DNA of 64,000 nt from Chalara sp. BL73 (taxonomy: Eukaryota > Ascomycota > Leotiomycetes > Helotiales): the NCBI GenBank assembly GCA_918026815.1, contig CAKJVC010000171.1:248001-312000 (forward strand), given 5' to 3'. The position numbers and the translations under genes are program-made. The notes under the pieces are model-generated. The model was given only the letters and a program-made list of their open reading frames with translations. It was not told the DNA's origin and did no database searches. This document shows, in pieces, positions 35,153-46,216 of the stretch; the first letter of the stretch is position 1, and each line of letters opens with the position of its first letter.

Positions 35153-35978
35153 ATGGCGAGGGATTATATTCTTCTGTCGTTCATCGGAATGGACGTCCTG
35201 TTTGTGGTAGCGGGAGGCATATTGATCATCTTCGCCTTGATGATTGAGTCCAAAAGCAGTGACGAAATGACAGTCGACACCGTTTCACGAAATCTGCTAC
35301 TTTTGATATGTCCTGCGAAAGGCAAGTCTTCAGTGAAGGGTCATAAGTGGTGATACTAACAATACTATAGCGGCTATTGGTAATGCCGTTCTCATCTTCA
35401 TCACATTCTTAGCCTCCGTTCCTGCGATGGTAATCCCATCAACACGAGGTTGGCTGAAGCTCCACGGATACATGACGACGATCTGCGCGCTGTTCACAAT
35501 GATCCTGGGGTTGTCAATCTGGTTCCAAACGCTCAAGACAAGGACGAATCTCTTTACTATATGGCTCGCACAAACAGCTGAGACACAAAGCTTGCTTCAA
35601 CAAGAGGTACGTAGAAAGAATCAAGCGTGTATATAGACACTAACGTCCGGTAGTTCAACTGCTGCGGATATATGAATGCCACCACTCCACCATTCGTCGT
35701 TGATACTACCTGCAGAAACTCACTGGTTGCTGCAAACTTGGGCGGCTGCGTTGGACCATTCTCAACTTTCGCCAACAACTATCTCGACATGGTCTTCACG
35801 GGTGCTTTTGGTATTGTCGGTACGTTTTAATTAGTTTGAAGAATGAAATGGCTCCACTAACTGAGTTGTAGGTGTCGATGTGATACTTATCATCATGACT
35901 GCAATATTGCTTAAGGACCGCAAGGAGAAGGAACGCTACCGCCATATCGATGAGAAGAATGGAACAGGTGCATTCTAA
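35153..35978 (+). CDS. pls1: Pls1-type tetraspanin
   Basis: Exons 35153-35321, 35371-35606, 35654-35819 and 35872-35978 give 225 residues, exactly the size of known Pls1 proteins. Four hydrophobic helices are visible: two in the N-terminal 80 residues, one near 90-110 (MTTICALFTMILGLSIWF) and one near the end (GVDVILIIMTAILL). The large extracellular loop has the tetraspanin signature Cys-Cys-Gly (138-140, FNCCGYMN) plus further Cys residues, then FSTFANNYLDMVFTGAFGIV and the cytosolic ERYRHIDEKNG tail. Pls1 is a plasma-membrane organiser; in plant-associated fungi it is needed for penetration structures, and it also has roles in ascospore germination. Intron 1 appears to use a GC donor (AG|GCAAGT). 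Alternative GT donors there would add residues absent from the family pattern. Confidence 0.85.
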
Positions 35979-37238
35979 GGAGGTGTATAGACCCGCATTT
36001 GGATTAGAAGTATTGTAGAAGGATTCGTTTTTTTTTTTGTCTGGCATTGCATGCGTTAGTGTTGGTACAATTTCTGGGCTAGGACCCACGTTATAAGTGT
36101 AAATAATATCAACACCTGAGGCTTGTGATAAACAAATACTGTTGGCTCTACTCGAGCTCAAGGATTTCTTACATCCGATGTGTAATAGCATCCCCAATCT
36201 GTAGATCGTTAATGGCGAGGTTGGCCGTTTGTAAGGAATGGTTTCATTGGTTCAGAGTATCGACTTCCAGCCATAGCAATAGACTCCATCAATGGTATGA
36301 AAGAATTCTTTCCTAGAGCATAGCCAAAGGGTTGGTATGTCACACCAACTTTGAACCAATATTTAATTATTACTCTTCTTCATTCCTGGTATTTGGTGTC
36401 AACCCTATATCAAGTCGTCGTCTTGCCGGCCATCGCACCTCATTCTCGAACTAGCATCCTGATTTCAGCGCTCGCACTGCTTTTCGCCACAACACCTGTC
36501 GAACATCTCTCCGCCTATGTTCTCTTCGGCCCCTTTGCTTCTTCGAAGCGCATCTCTGCTTTTCATTGCCCGCAAGCCGGCGTAGAAAGAAAGACCCCCC
36601 CATCATCTTTTCCCGAGCGGGATACGGCGTGCCGCATTGCTGTCATCCCTTCTGCTGCCGTCGCTACATCTCCTATCTTTCACGGGTTATCCATCCTTTT
36701 GCCGCCCGCGGCGGAGCTTTAGCCCATGCATCTTCACGCCGGGTAAGGAACATGCTAGATATGGTATGCCGGGGAACCAGGAGCTTGATTTGAGGAACGA
36801 ATTGCTCCTCCTACGTGGAAGGCGGGCCTGCGGATGCTGATGAAGAGCCTGCAACAGGAGATGGTCTAGATGGGTTTATGCCCCGAAGAAGGCATTTCGG
36901 TGGCCAAGCTGAGCAAGTGGTTAGATGGCTGCATTTGTGTTTTGTTTATTGCTGCTGATATATCAGGCACTCTGAGACAACTCAGCTAGAGAGTGTTAAA
37001 GATTTAGTCGTCCGCGGTCAATCAAGCCAACATATGCTGGACAGGGAGGGGAGTGGAGTCTCCAGGTGCGCGATATCTAAAAAGAGATGACAGGTTCATT
37101 ATGCCGCATATTGTCTCCGTCATGAAAAAAGTTTCAGAGGTTATTGATAGCTCTCCTCGCACGCAACAAGCAACAATCGACTTTTTGGGGGTAGCCTAAT
37201 GCCAATAATGCTTTCGCTGTCATTGGGTTCATAACCAT

Positions 37239-37412
37239 TCACGTTATAATCCCTCTCTCCACTGCTTCTTGGATGCATTGCCAGTCACGGTAGAGCATCT
37301 CCCATCAAGCCGGCACGCGCTTGTTCTCCAAGAACATCCCAAGGGCACTTCGCCCGGAAGAGGCATTTGCAAGGCGTCCAACTTCAAACTGGAACTCGAC
37401 TTGCCAATGAAC
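37239..37412 (-). pseudogene. Possible coding relic with internal stop codon
   Basis: On the minus strand, directly after a TTTTAG acceptor-like site (37413-37414), a frame reads VHWQVEFQFEVGRLANASSG then RSALGMFLENKRVPA, meets TGA (37305-37307), and continues WEMLYRDWQCIQEAVERGII to a second stop at 37239-37241. Both halves look like real protein (amphipathic, Trp, Arg and Glu rich) and are in the same frame. A single nonsense change, for example CGA to TGA as RIP makes, would explain it. I cannot name the parent family. Confidence 0.3.
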
Positions 37413-38288
37413 CTAAAATAGTAGATGGTTCAAAGTTGTGCTTTTATGCTCATACCGTTAGAATATAGGAGACGCATCAGCAGGGGGGTTATGCTTTGAG
37501 ACTGTTTTATTTTGCTTTCATTGAATGCGCGGGTCAAGCAATACATCTCTATCTATGAGTATAAAAGAATACTTCCCGACTTCAGTGAAGAGACTCATAG
37601 AGATGAATCAATGTGTTCAGATGGCTTCAGTGTGAAAGCCTCTCGCAGCTAAAGAATAAGTGAATAGACATGGCTTGCATATTCCTTAAAGCCCAGCTTA
37701 GGAGTCTGGCTGTCGGCATCCTCAATATCTTTCAAAACAAGCCCCATCCATTATGATACTCGGGTTCTTATTTGCTGTTATTGGCTTTAATGTCGTCGCA
37801 CGTATAGTTCTACTTTGTTAAACATAGAGGGCGCAACGGTCAGGTGTAAATTATCCCATACGTGAGTGGCGATGCTTCTTTTGCTCTCACCATCTTGCTG
37901 CTGTTGTTCCCACCCTGTTGTTTTCCTACAAACGTCCCTTCTTGCCATGTCGGTGAGCGTCATCGTGGGCATAAAGCCACATCCGGTCATGAAGCTACAG
38001 AATCTTCTAACCCAGTATGGCAGGTTATGACATCCTGCCGCTCTTGCACAGCACCATGCAGCCGGCAGCCCACAAATGTCATTCAAAGAGTGGGCAAACG
38101 AAAGCTTGCGGATTATGCGAGGTGCAGGTGTGTGCTTTTATATCTCTTAGCGATGGCTTCTGAGCCGGTTCAAGGACATCAAATGTATGCCACAAAAGTT
38201 CCTTCCAATTTCCACATCCCGTGCATTATCTGCATTTACTCTGATTAAGTCTGTGAGGGTATAAACCGCCAGCTGATTCTCGGTTTGA

Positions 38289-38362
38289 GGCGCCGGAAAA
38301 TAACTTCTTGATAAGGTATCCCATGGTAGTAAGCAATACGGAGAGGAGTACTTTCCGGCGCC
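38289..38362. repeat. 11-bp perfect inverted repeat, GC-rich arms
   Basis: GGCGCCGGAAA (38289-38299) and TTTCCGGCGCC (38352-38362) separated by 52 bp. Nearby CTTTCCGGC copies (38391) suggest a repeated protein-binding motif rather than a hairpin. Confidence 0.6.
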
Positions 38363-40256
38363 GTAAGCCGGGAGTGAGTAGTCTTTGTATGCTTTCCGGC
38401 ACAACTGAAGTCTTTTCTTGTGATAGCCCACCCGATATATTTTACTCACATGCCAAGTTTCTTACCACGGTCATTGTTGCCATTCCCGGTGCCGTTGTCA
38501 ACCCTCTCGTTCCCTCCATCCATCTCATTTTCACCTGCCAATACCTCCATATCTTGCCATGAACCAAATCCATCCATCGATTCATGTGCCCGTATCAATT
38601 GTCACGAATCTCCGACCTTAGCACCTCGCGGTTTCCCTTTCACATCTGCTCCCTGTATGAACCTTTTCTGGCATTGCAAGGCTCTGGACGATCTTGAAGA
38701 TCGGATTGTGATCTTTTATACCTTTTCCCGGCCTCCGCATTTTGCACCCGGGCAACTCATATCCGCTGTGTGCACTCTCGCCGGAGATCCCCTCAGCTTT
38801 TTAGAGAAACAAACTCGGTCCAGGGAATCGAGGGTATAAAAGACCTGTGTCCTCCGGACACTATGGACGTCGGGATAAACACTTACTGATAACGACGCAG
38901 GGGGCATGTCAACCCATGGATTGAAAACAGCAGAGAGTAATAAAAAAACAACATCTTTTTAACATAAGTTAGAGGTCTATAGGTGAAGCGTCGCACTTCT
39001 TAATAGCTTTGTCCGGCGAGACCTCTCGGACCTCCCGGCAACAAATGCTATGGCCACTGTTATTGCCATCTTATACCATGCTGTCGGTGCTACGTAGAAC
39101 ACCATTCATAGCCTTCCTATCCGAAAGCACACCATCACTACAGAAGCCCTCGCCTCGGCACCTATCCATTTCCCAAGGGAGCCTTGGGGTTATTAGAAGC
39201 AGATAACGGAGTTACTCTACCTGAATTAGCACATGCATGATTTATCGTAATAGCCACCGGTGTATTCATTCACAGGGAGATGATCTCCATGCAAGCACAA
39301 GTCTATATTCCATATATCCATAAAGAAACCAAGCCCAAGGATGCTCGTGCTCGTGCCCTTACCGTTTCCTCCATCACACCCCAGATCATGCAACAAACAA
39401 ACGATCCGCCAAATTATTGGCCCCCCCCCCCACAATACACAACTGAAAGCTCCGGCAGAGATACGAAAAGGATAACCTGACATCTCATCTCACCAAAGTA
39501 ACCATCTTGCTCCTCAGCGTGGCCAGGAAAAAAAACCCCCTCCAATACAATGCCGCCGGAGCACCAGGTAACCAAGCACCAATCGAGCTAACAACCTAAC
39601 CCTGGGTTTAAAGAAAACCATAGATGATGTTTATCTAAATACGCGGCTGTCACCAAGCCCAGAGCGTCGAAAACTGCTTAGAGACCGTGGGAATCGAATA
39701 CGCTACCGGCCCCTTTGAAAGCTACTGCTGAAGCCCGTGCTGCTGTGCACCAGTGCTGTCTTCATTTATACTTCGGTTGTTTTCTCTTGATGAGATACCA
39801 TCATGCTTCTCGCTAGGTGCGTCTGACTTGTTTGCTCAAGTTTTGGAAGCCTACAATACTACCATGGCTTTTCAGAAGCACGTGGAATAGAAGTCTAAAG
39901 GGGGTAGAGAGCGAAGTCTCTGAACTTTCAGTGGAGTGGTTTCCCACATGTCGCTTCGTAGCCTAAAGGAAAGGCAGAAAACATATGTTTAATATAACTT
40001 AGGACAATGAGGAAAGGCTGATCCATATGCAATCCACCCAATGGGGAGAAATATGATTGAATGTACAGAAAAAGGAATCGCCTAGATGGCCTCAACTCCT
40101 TGCTATGAACAAAGATCCCATATGGCGTCCTCCCCTATGTACCTTGGAGTTCAAGCCGTGCTCCACTTCTCTGGAACCACTTGGCATGCCCCAAATATGC
40201 ATTTATATCCCGGTGACATGCCTAACCTATACCCTAAATACATCATATCTAAGCAC

Positions 40257-41454
40257 TTATGCCCACTTTCCTAACAGCGCCATAACAGCTGCTCCAAGGA
40301 AGACGCAAACCACCATGAAAGTCAAACGCTTCGAGTTTCTTGTCAAATCTGGGTTGAAGAGGAAGTCTCTGGCCAACAACTCCACCAGTCCGGTATAGAT
40401 CAAAATACCTGCGGAAATCGCGTCTAGAGTCCCAGAGACGACATGAGCAGTAAACGATTCGCCGTTGTAAGTAGTTCGAAGCCCGAGACCGATGGCGAGC
40501 GAAATTGGTGTGGTTAAACTGTAGGCAAGGCAAAGAAACCAAGGAAACCAGGAGAGACGCTTTGGGAAGGGAATGGCTGACATCCGGGCTCCAATACCAA
40601 GGCCCTCAAATGCTTGGTGAAAGACAATGACGGGATACAAGGTTGAGAACTCCTCACCAGCAGTTCCGAGGTTCAGGCCAATGATCACAGAATGGAAGAT
40701 GACGCCAAACTCGAGGATCAAGAAAGCGGCGATCTGCTGCTTGTACGAACGCTCAATAGCCTCTTCTGTATTTACAGAGTGCTTCTCAATATCTACCTTT
40801 CCCGAGTCCTTGTTTGAGGAAGGCGCATCGGTGTGGCTTTGGGCAGCGGCGATGGCATTGTGGAAGTTCTCATCTTGGTCACCGGAGTGTAACTGATTGT
40901 GGGTAAGACTTGGTTGGTGTCCAGTAGCACCAGCAGTGACGACGCTCTCCACATTCGCGTGGGCGTGCGCGAAGCCGTATTTGAAATCAACGTATCTCTC
41001 AGCTCCAAAGTCAAGTAGGAAAACAAACATGACAGAGGTGAGGACAATAGCTGGAACCCAGGAATAGTCGGCCCAATGACCCGTCATGCCCACACAAGTG
41101 TCGGGTCCAATTGCTCCATAAGCTGGGTCTAAGAGGCTAGTATATGTCAGTATATCTAAGGCAGATTTGGGACTGGTATGCTCACTGAATGAAGGCGGTT
41201 GCGATGATGACACCGGCACCAAAGTACCTCGCAAATAGATAAACATAGATGTTGATTCTGACCCATCGGACTCGAGCAGCAATGACTGGGAAAAAGGTTG
41301 CGGCGGCGCTGGTGATTAGGATCACGAACAAGGCTGAGATGCGCGCTCCAAGACGTCCATTATATTCATTCTGTCCCAGAGCCAGGTAACAGACGATATC
41401 GCGTGGATCAGCAGTCTCCAGATCAACGTGGGAGGGATCGAAAGCTTCGGACAT
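40257..41454 (-). CDS. ZIP-family zinc transporter (Zrt1/Zrt2 type)
   Basis: Exons 41454-41186 and 41136-40257 give 382 residues. The start chosen is MSEAFDPSHVDLETADPRDI, a common N-terminus of fungal plasma-membrane ZIPs; an in-frame ATG eight codons upstream (41478) is less likely. Eight hydrophobic helices can be seen. Zinc-site motifs are FHSVIIGLNLG in TM4 (His238-Ser239) and FHQAFEGLGIG in TM5 (His263, Glu267). The cytosolic loop between TM3 and TM4 is His-rich (FAHAHAN, GHQPSLTHNQLH), typical of metal sensing. It imports Zn2+ and is normally induced by zinc starvation through a Zap1/ZafA factor; a site matching that factor in 10 of 11 positions lies upstream. Intact. I cannot tell Zrt1 from Zrt2. 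Confidence 0.93.
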
Positions 41455-41679
41455 TTTAGGGGGCGGAGGAATGTGCAAGGGGGTTAATGAAGAGAGCGAA
41501 CGTGTGGATGGGCACGAAGGGAGGCAGGTTATTTATACGAGTAAGAAGTAAAAACGAAGTTGGGTGCTAGCTGTTATATATTCCCACTAAAAGAAGATTG
41601 GGGCGAAAGTGATTCAGCAGGAAATGAAAATCCAGGCAGGCGAAGATGATGCTGACTTGAGATGACGAATTTTAGTGGT

Positions 41680-41720
41680 GGGGAGGGGAGGGAAGAAGAG
41701 GAAAGGAAAGGAAAGGGAAG
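41680..41720 (+). repeat. 41-nt pure purine tract (GGAAA repeats)
   Basis: An uninterrupted A/G run with GAAAG units repeated four times, about 230 bp upstream of the ZIP start. Such tracts can form triplex DNA and exclude nucleosomes. Confidence 0.7.
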
Positions 41721-41749
41721 TGACCAAAAGTGAGGGCTGAGGAATGAAT

Positions 41750-41760
41750 ACCTTGATGGT
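41750..41760. promoter_or_regulatory. Zinc-responsive-element-like site
   Basis: ACCTTGATGGT matches the yeast Zap1 consensus ACCTTNAAGGT at all but one position, about 300 bp upstream of the ZIP start codon. The position and the gene make chance less likely, but one such near-match is not proof. Confidence 0.4.
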
Positions 41761-43762
41761 TAGGGGGGGGAGGGAAGAGGGTAGAAGAGAATGATGATAG
41801 TGGGTTAAGGCTGCTGAGCCACCCCACACCTGCAAGCAGAAAGTGGAAGGAAGGATGGAAGAAAGAAAGAAAGAAATAAGAAAATCAAATCGGGAACTAA
41901 GGAAGGAAGAAAACGTGCTAACAAAAAGCTTACACTTGGGTTAAGCATTGCCAATAACACGCTAGTAGAAAGGTAAGCATCGTCAAGAAGTTGCTGCCAA
42001 TGCTGGGCCATCTATTGTTTTTATTTGATGGTAATAATGAGAAAGATAATCCATGACAAGGCTGAGGATGGATGTTATAACCAGTCAGTCAATGTATTAC
42101 CGCCAACCTGCCTTTAGCTCTCTGCCTGCGCTGTCTGGCTCGTGCCTCTTCCCAGCCCAACGCCATGGATCTTCCACTCACGCACGAACCCGCAGTCCAC
42201 CATCGTATATGACGCCTCTAGCCCCATTGGCCGACAAGGCTATCTCCGCTGACGGGACTCCCTTGCATACCTGTACCAATACTGGGTTGAGGGAAAATAA
42301 ACATGGCATTCATAGTGGTGTCCTTCCGCTGACACTCCCAGTTTGTTCTGGTTCTTTGCTCTCGGTAACCTAACCTTGACCACATCCTTTTCTTTTAGGA
42401 TCAATGCTCTTCTCATTGTCCCGACGTGCCGGCGCCCATATTTATTTAGTCATCAAGCACCGTCCGTCTATCGATTTGGAAGTAGTTGGATTCGAATTTC
42501 ATCCGTTTCATCAGGCGTCAGAACGAGAAAGAAACTCAAATGCCAAGGCCCAAGCGAGTTGACCCCCATCAGACACACCTTGATGGGTAGTTGAGTTGCA
42601 CAAAAGCTTGATTGGCCAGGAGTGAGCCTTCGGAACGCCAGTGGCCAAAAGCAAGCACACAATCGGATGTGCCCAAAAACAATATAACTTTACTAACAGC
42701 AGGAAGGGGGGCCTGCTGGTTGCTTTGGGAGGGCATTCACCCATTCTTCATCGGAAAATGTGTGTTGGCTTACTTGATGTCAAACCATCCTCCCATCTAA
42801 GCCAAGTGGAACAGACTTCAATATACACGTGATAGACGGTTGTGACGGCAATAGCCATGTAGACAAGGTTGGCTTTTCTCATCTTAGCTCGACAGGCCGG
42901 GACAGTAGCGGTTCTGCCGATCTATGCCGTTGGATTCTGATTTCGAAATTTGGGTGGGATGCCAAAGCTGGCCATTGATGTCTGTCTACAGTTAGAGATG
43001 CATTGAGGAACTGCCTCCATCATGGCGGATACGCTGAGTTACTTATTGGTTTTCTTAGGCTAGGTCGGTTGTGTGTGTTGCGTTGACCTTTTCAAATCCA
43101 CCAGACTATTAGGTCTAGCTGTCTGTGATCCGGTCAATTCGAGAGCTCAGATTGTCGAGATCCTATGAGCGAGCCGCCGCCCCCTGGTCTTCGTTATACG
43201 CAAAACTGAATGATGCAGCTTGTATCATCTGGGTTCCTCAGGCTGAGCGTATAAAGTTGTTTGACATTCGAAAAAGAATCTTCAGAACATGTAATGGCTA
43301 CCATTCTATATCCATAGCAAAGTACACCGCTCCAGTGGACTAGTGTGCCTGTATATTGCTGGCCGAGAACTGATAACAGATCCATGGTAGTGTGAAAGTA
43401 TGGTATGAGCTTCCCATTTGTGTGATTATCTCCATGCTTCTATACTGGAGTGTCAGTTAGACTGATTTTCAAACATGGCATGGCAAGCTTGATGATCAGT
43501 CGCTGTAAGAGTGAACACGATCCATCCATATCAAGTCATGGGGCTAACCCTACCTCACCCCCAAAGCTCATTCTAAGAGGTTAGGTTGACTGACTTATTT
43601 TCAACTCTTGTAACCCAGGCTCCCCTGTGCTTTCTATATCAACTACATCGCCCAAGACCACTTTCCCAAGCTTCTGCAAGAATACCTGCAACATCCAATA
43701 CAATCTCAAAGATATCCAAACACGTAACAATCTTCACAGATAGCTAATCACCATTCATCAGA

Positions 43763-44473
43763 ATGCATTTCATCAACCTCCTACTCCTCACGTTCCTTCA
43801 CATGCTACCCTTCAACTCTGCCCTCACCATCCTAGCCCTTTCCGCTGGCTACGCCTTCGCCCCACCGCTTCCATTCAACGTCAGCGAGGTCACTCTGAGC
43901 AAGTGCGGCTTTAACATCAATGAATGGTCGAAAAGCTGCCTCCCAGCGATCCAACCTACTGCCGTCTCGGAAAGACCCAAACTCCTGTTCTTTGGCTACC
44001 CGAATAGGTGTTGATTAGGAGACCGTGGAGATCTGGGCCTACGACCACAATTGTGTTGAAATCGGTATACAACTTAAGATGAATGGGGCTGCACGAGGGA
44101 GAATTAGCAGGCGACCGACGAGAAGTAGGCCATAACCCAAGTATTACGGTGCCTACTGGGAGAGATGCATTTTGTAAGTAGCCGGCTCGTATGCTATGAA
44201 ATGGGAGGGAAAATTCGAAAGGGAGAATGAGCAATGAAACGCTGATGTTGAACAGGGTTTGCCTCCCAACTCCCAGATTACATCCTTGTCTACATCAACA
44301 AGGCAACCCGGTCACCTTCCATTATATACCGCCAGAGAACGTTTGGTTGGCCAAATGGAAAAGCCTTTGATCCTAATACGTTGCTCGCTTATGGGTACAA
44401 TGGAGGATTCACTTTCCAAGACGCGGGAGCCGGCCAATATCGGTTGGCTCCTCTTACGCATTTCCAGTGTTGA
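43763..44473 (+). pseudogene. Small secreted protein gene, apparently frame-disrupted
   Basis: The 5' exon (from 43763) begins MHFINLLLLTFLHMLPFNSA, a good signal peptide, and runs 83 codons to TGA at 44012-44014. Three downstream exons in a coherent reading (44019-44064, 44129-44173, 44256-44473) have good splice sites (GTATAC...TAG and GTAAGT...CAG) and encode ETVEIWAYDHNC, GHNPSITVPTGRDAF and a Tyr/Gly-rich C-terminal domain ending HFQC. The two parts are in different frames: the exon 1 frame meets TGA, and the downstream frame is preceded by TAG at 44016-44018. The only way to join them by splicing needs weak donors such as GTCTCG (about 43963). It is either a gene with an unusual intron or a recent frameshift plus stop. 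The family is unknown to me; Cys spacing suggests a disulphide-stabilised extracellular protein. Confidence 0.45.
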
Positions 44474-45736
44474 ACGACATTTATTCTGTATCATCCGCTT
44501 TGAGACGCGGATTCGGCGGTAAGATGAAAAAAAATGTATGGAGGAAATGGTGTACTGACGCGATTAGAGTTTTGATATTATGATAGTGATGGATTGCGGA
44601 AGACGTAAATGGGTGATTTAGCTGGCGTTGTAGTGGATTGCAAAGATATATATTTGTGATGACGTTTCGAGAGCGTATCGGATTGAAAATAATGTGCTTC
44701 GAGCGGATTCAATCTTTGTGGAATAGAAGAAAGTGCTACCAAACAGACTTCGTTACAACTATAGTGAAAGGCATGGTTCGACATAACCTCATAACCAAGG
44801 TCACAAGAGTGAAACTATTCGTTCGGGAGAGCATAGGATTCATTTCTAGAAGAGCTGGCACTCCCGCTTTCCTAAATCTGCGAACTCGGTAATAGGGGCT
44901 TGTTTTGGATTAGGCGCATGGTTTCTCGTCAAGAATCCCATGCGTTCTTCATTAGCGAAAAGAACTGCCTGAAGTCAACAAAAGTATAATTGAACACTGG
45001 CATGCCGAGCCTTTAAGCCGAAAGAAACATCCGGCCAAATACGAATGGTTGTGGCAAACTCTATATGAACATATATCACAAAAGCAGGACCCATAATCAA
45101 GCTTTCTGATGTTGATCTTCGTTTTTCAACCTACTCACATTTTTTCGTACTCCCTAATCCTTGCATGGGCGAATATGGTATCAGAGAGCAGCTACAAGCA
45201 TTGTTGCTAGCTTCTCTGTTGCTATTTTTTAGGTACTGAGATTCAGCTAGTGGTCAAAGGCTGGGAAATTTGCACTAAAACTTGACTCGGCCTTGCCATG
45301 TTATGTGACTGAATACATCTCTACTTGGGAAGCTTAGGAATACTTGGAACAATTATTGTGGTTAGCATGTGCGTAGTACAAGAAGGCTATTGTGGGCCTG
45401 AGTGCGATGAAAAGTAGGATAGATGCCGTTCTTTGACCATATTTACATCCTTCGGCCTGAAAGAATGAAAGGCGACATAGGGAACAACTAATTAGGCGAT
45501 AATTACGATCTTCAATAGTATTAGCCAAGGTTTGCATTTATTGGCCCAAACTATAGAACAATGCGTTTGATAGTCGGTGAACACTGTTCGATCACGAGAC
45601 CATATTTGGACCTAAAAGCTTTATAGTTCATTCAATCATGAACAGAAAGTACTGGGATTATAAATTCCATCCTCCGGGCATACACACATTGGGATATCTA
45701 GAAAACACACGCTGAGATATCGAGAAACACACCAAA
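44474..45736. other. Intergenic between secreted-protein gene and orphan ORF
   Basis: 1263 bp, AT-rich. ORFs of 67-84 codons on both strands are not convincing. No gene seen. Confidence 0.4.
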
Positions 45737-46216
45737 ATGGCCAACTCAGCCCGAGCAGAAGGCAGCAGCCATGAATTGCAAAATGTGCAGATTACCCCGG
45801 GATTGGTCGTGAAACAGCCAACGGCAGATGACGAGAAGCATATCCAACGCTTCGAGGCATTTGTTGTAGAATTCAAAAGACTGGGCCAACGATTGGAAAC
45901 GCAACGCCCCTACGTTGGAATGCAGCCTGAAGACAAATATGATCCTGAAAATGATATTCATTCAGAGTTTCTCGAAGGGGATGTGCTGAATCTTCTATTC
46001 CATGGACGCAACATGTTGAAGGAGATAGAGTGCTACCGCAGCAGAGCCGCAACCCTGCCCGACAAATGTGAGATCATCCTCAGATATCAACTTTGTACCC
46101 AGGAAATATGTCCACAGATGCGCGAGTACGAGCAGGTGTATGGAGTTGTACATCCCGAAAACTCGCCTCCGATGGATGATGCATCGCCAGCTTCTGGGCG
46201 CTGTAAACCTTCATGA
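45737..46216 (+). CDS. Orphan hypothetical protein, 159 aa
   Basis: A single ORF of 159 residues starting MANSARAEGSSHELQNVQIT with a good start context (CCAAAATGG). The centre (about 35-125) is charged and probably helical (KHIQRFEAFVVEFKRLGQRL, EGDVLNLLFHGRNMLKEIEC); four Cys lie between residues 99 and 155. The C-terminus is Pro/Ser rich. No signal peptide or membrane helix. I do not recognise it. It could be lineage-specific. The competing frame at 46068-46436 is less protein-like. Confidence 0.55.
   Translation: MANSARAEGSSHELQNVQITPGLVVKQPTADDEKHIQRFEAFVVEFKRLGQRLETQRPYVGMQPEDKYDPENDIHSEFLEGDVLNLLFHGRNMLKEIECYRSRAATLPDKCEIILRYQLCTQEICPQMREYEQVYGVVHPENSPPMDDASPASGRCKPS

Larger units (their letters stand above)
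35979..40256. other. 4.3-kb convergent gene-free gap, PLS1 / ZIP transporter
   Basis: Unusually long for a convergent pair. It holds a probable coding relic on the minus strand (37239-37412), an inverted repeat (38289-38362), a T-run (36029-36040) and a C11 run (39421-39431). ORFs such as 36351-36722 (hydrophobic start) and 38420-38839 are open but overlap others and lack protein-like patterns. No intact gene supported. Confidence 0.5.
41455..43762. promoter_or_regulatory. 2.3-kb divergent region, ZIP transporter / small secreted gene
   Basis: Contains the zinc-response-like site, a 41-nt purine tract (41680-41720), further AAGAAAG repeats (about 41860-41885) and a short CT-rich leader before 43763. 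ORFs of 60-106 codons lack protein-like composition. No gene supported. Confidence 0.45.

Noticed and set aside
36351..36722. 123-codon ORF with a hydrophobic start in the PLS1-ZIP gap
   Set aside because: Other ORFs overlap it, its composition is irregular after residue 60, and I see no family pattern; a secreted protein cannot be excluded.
38420..38839. 139-codon Pro/Ser-rich ORF
   Set aside because: Low-complexity translation of CT-rich DNA with a competing frame; no support.
42053..42373. 106-codon ORF between the ZIP gene and the secreted-protein gene
   Set aside because: Composition looks random and there is no promoter-like context.
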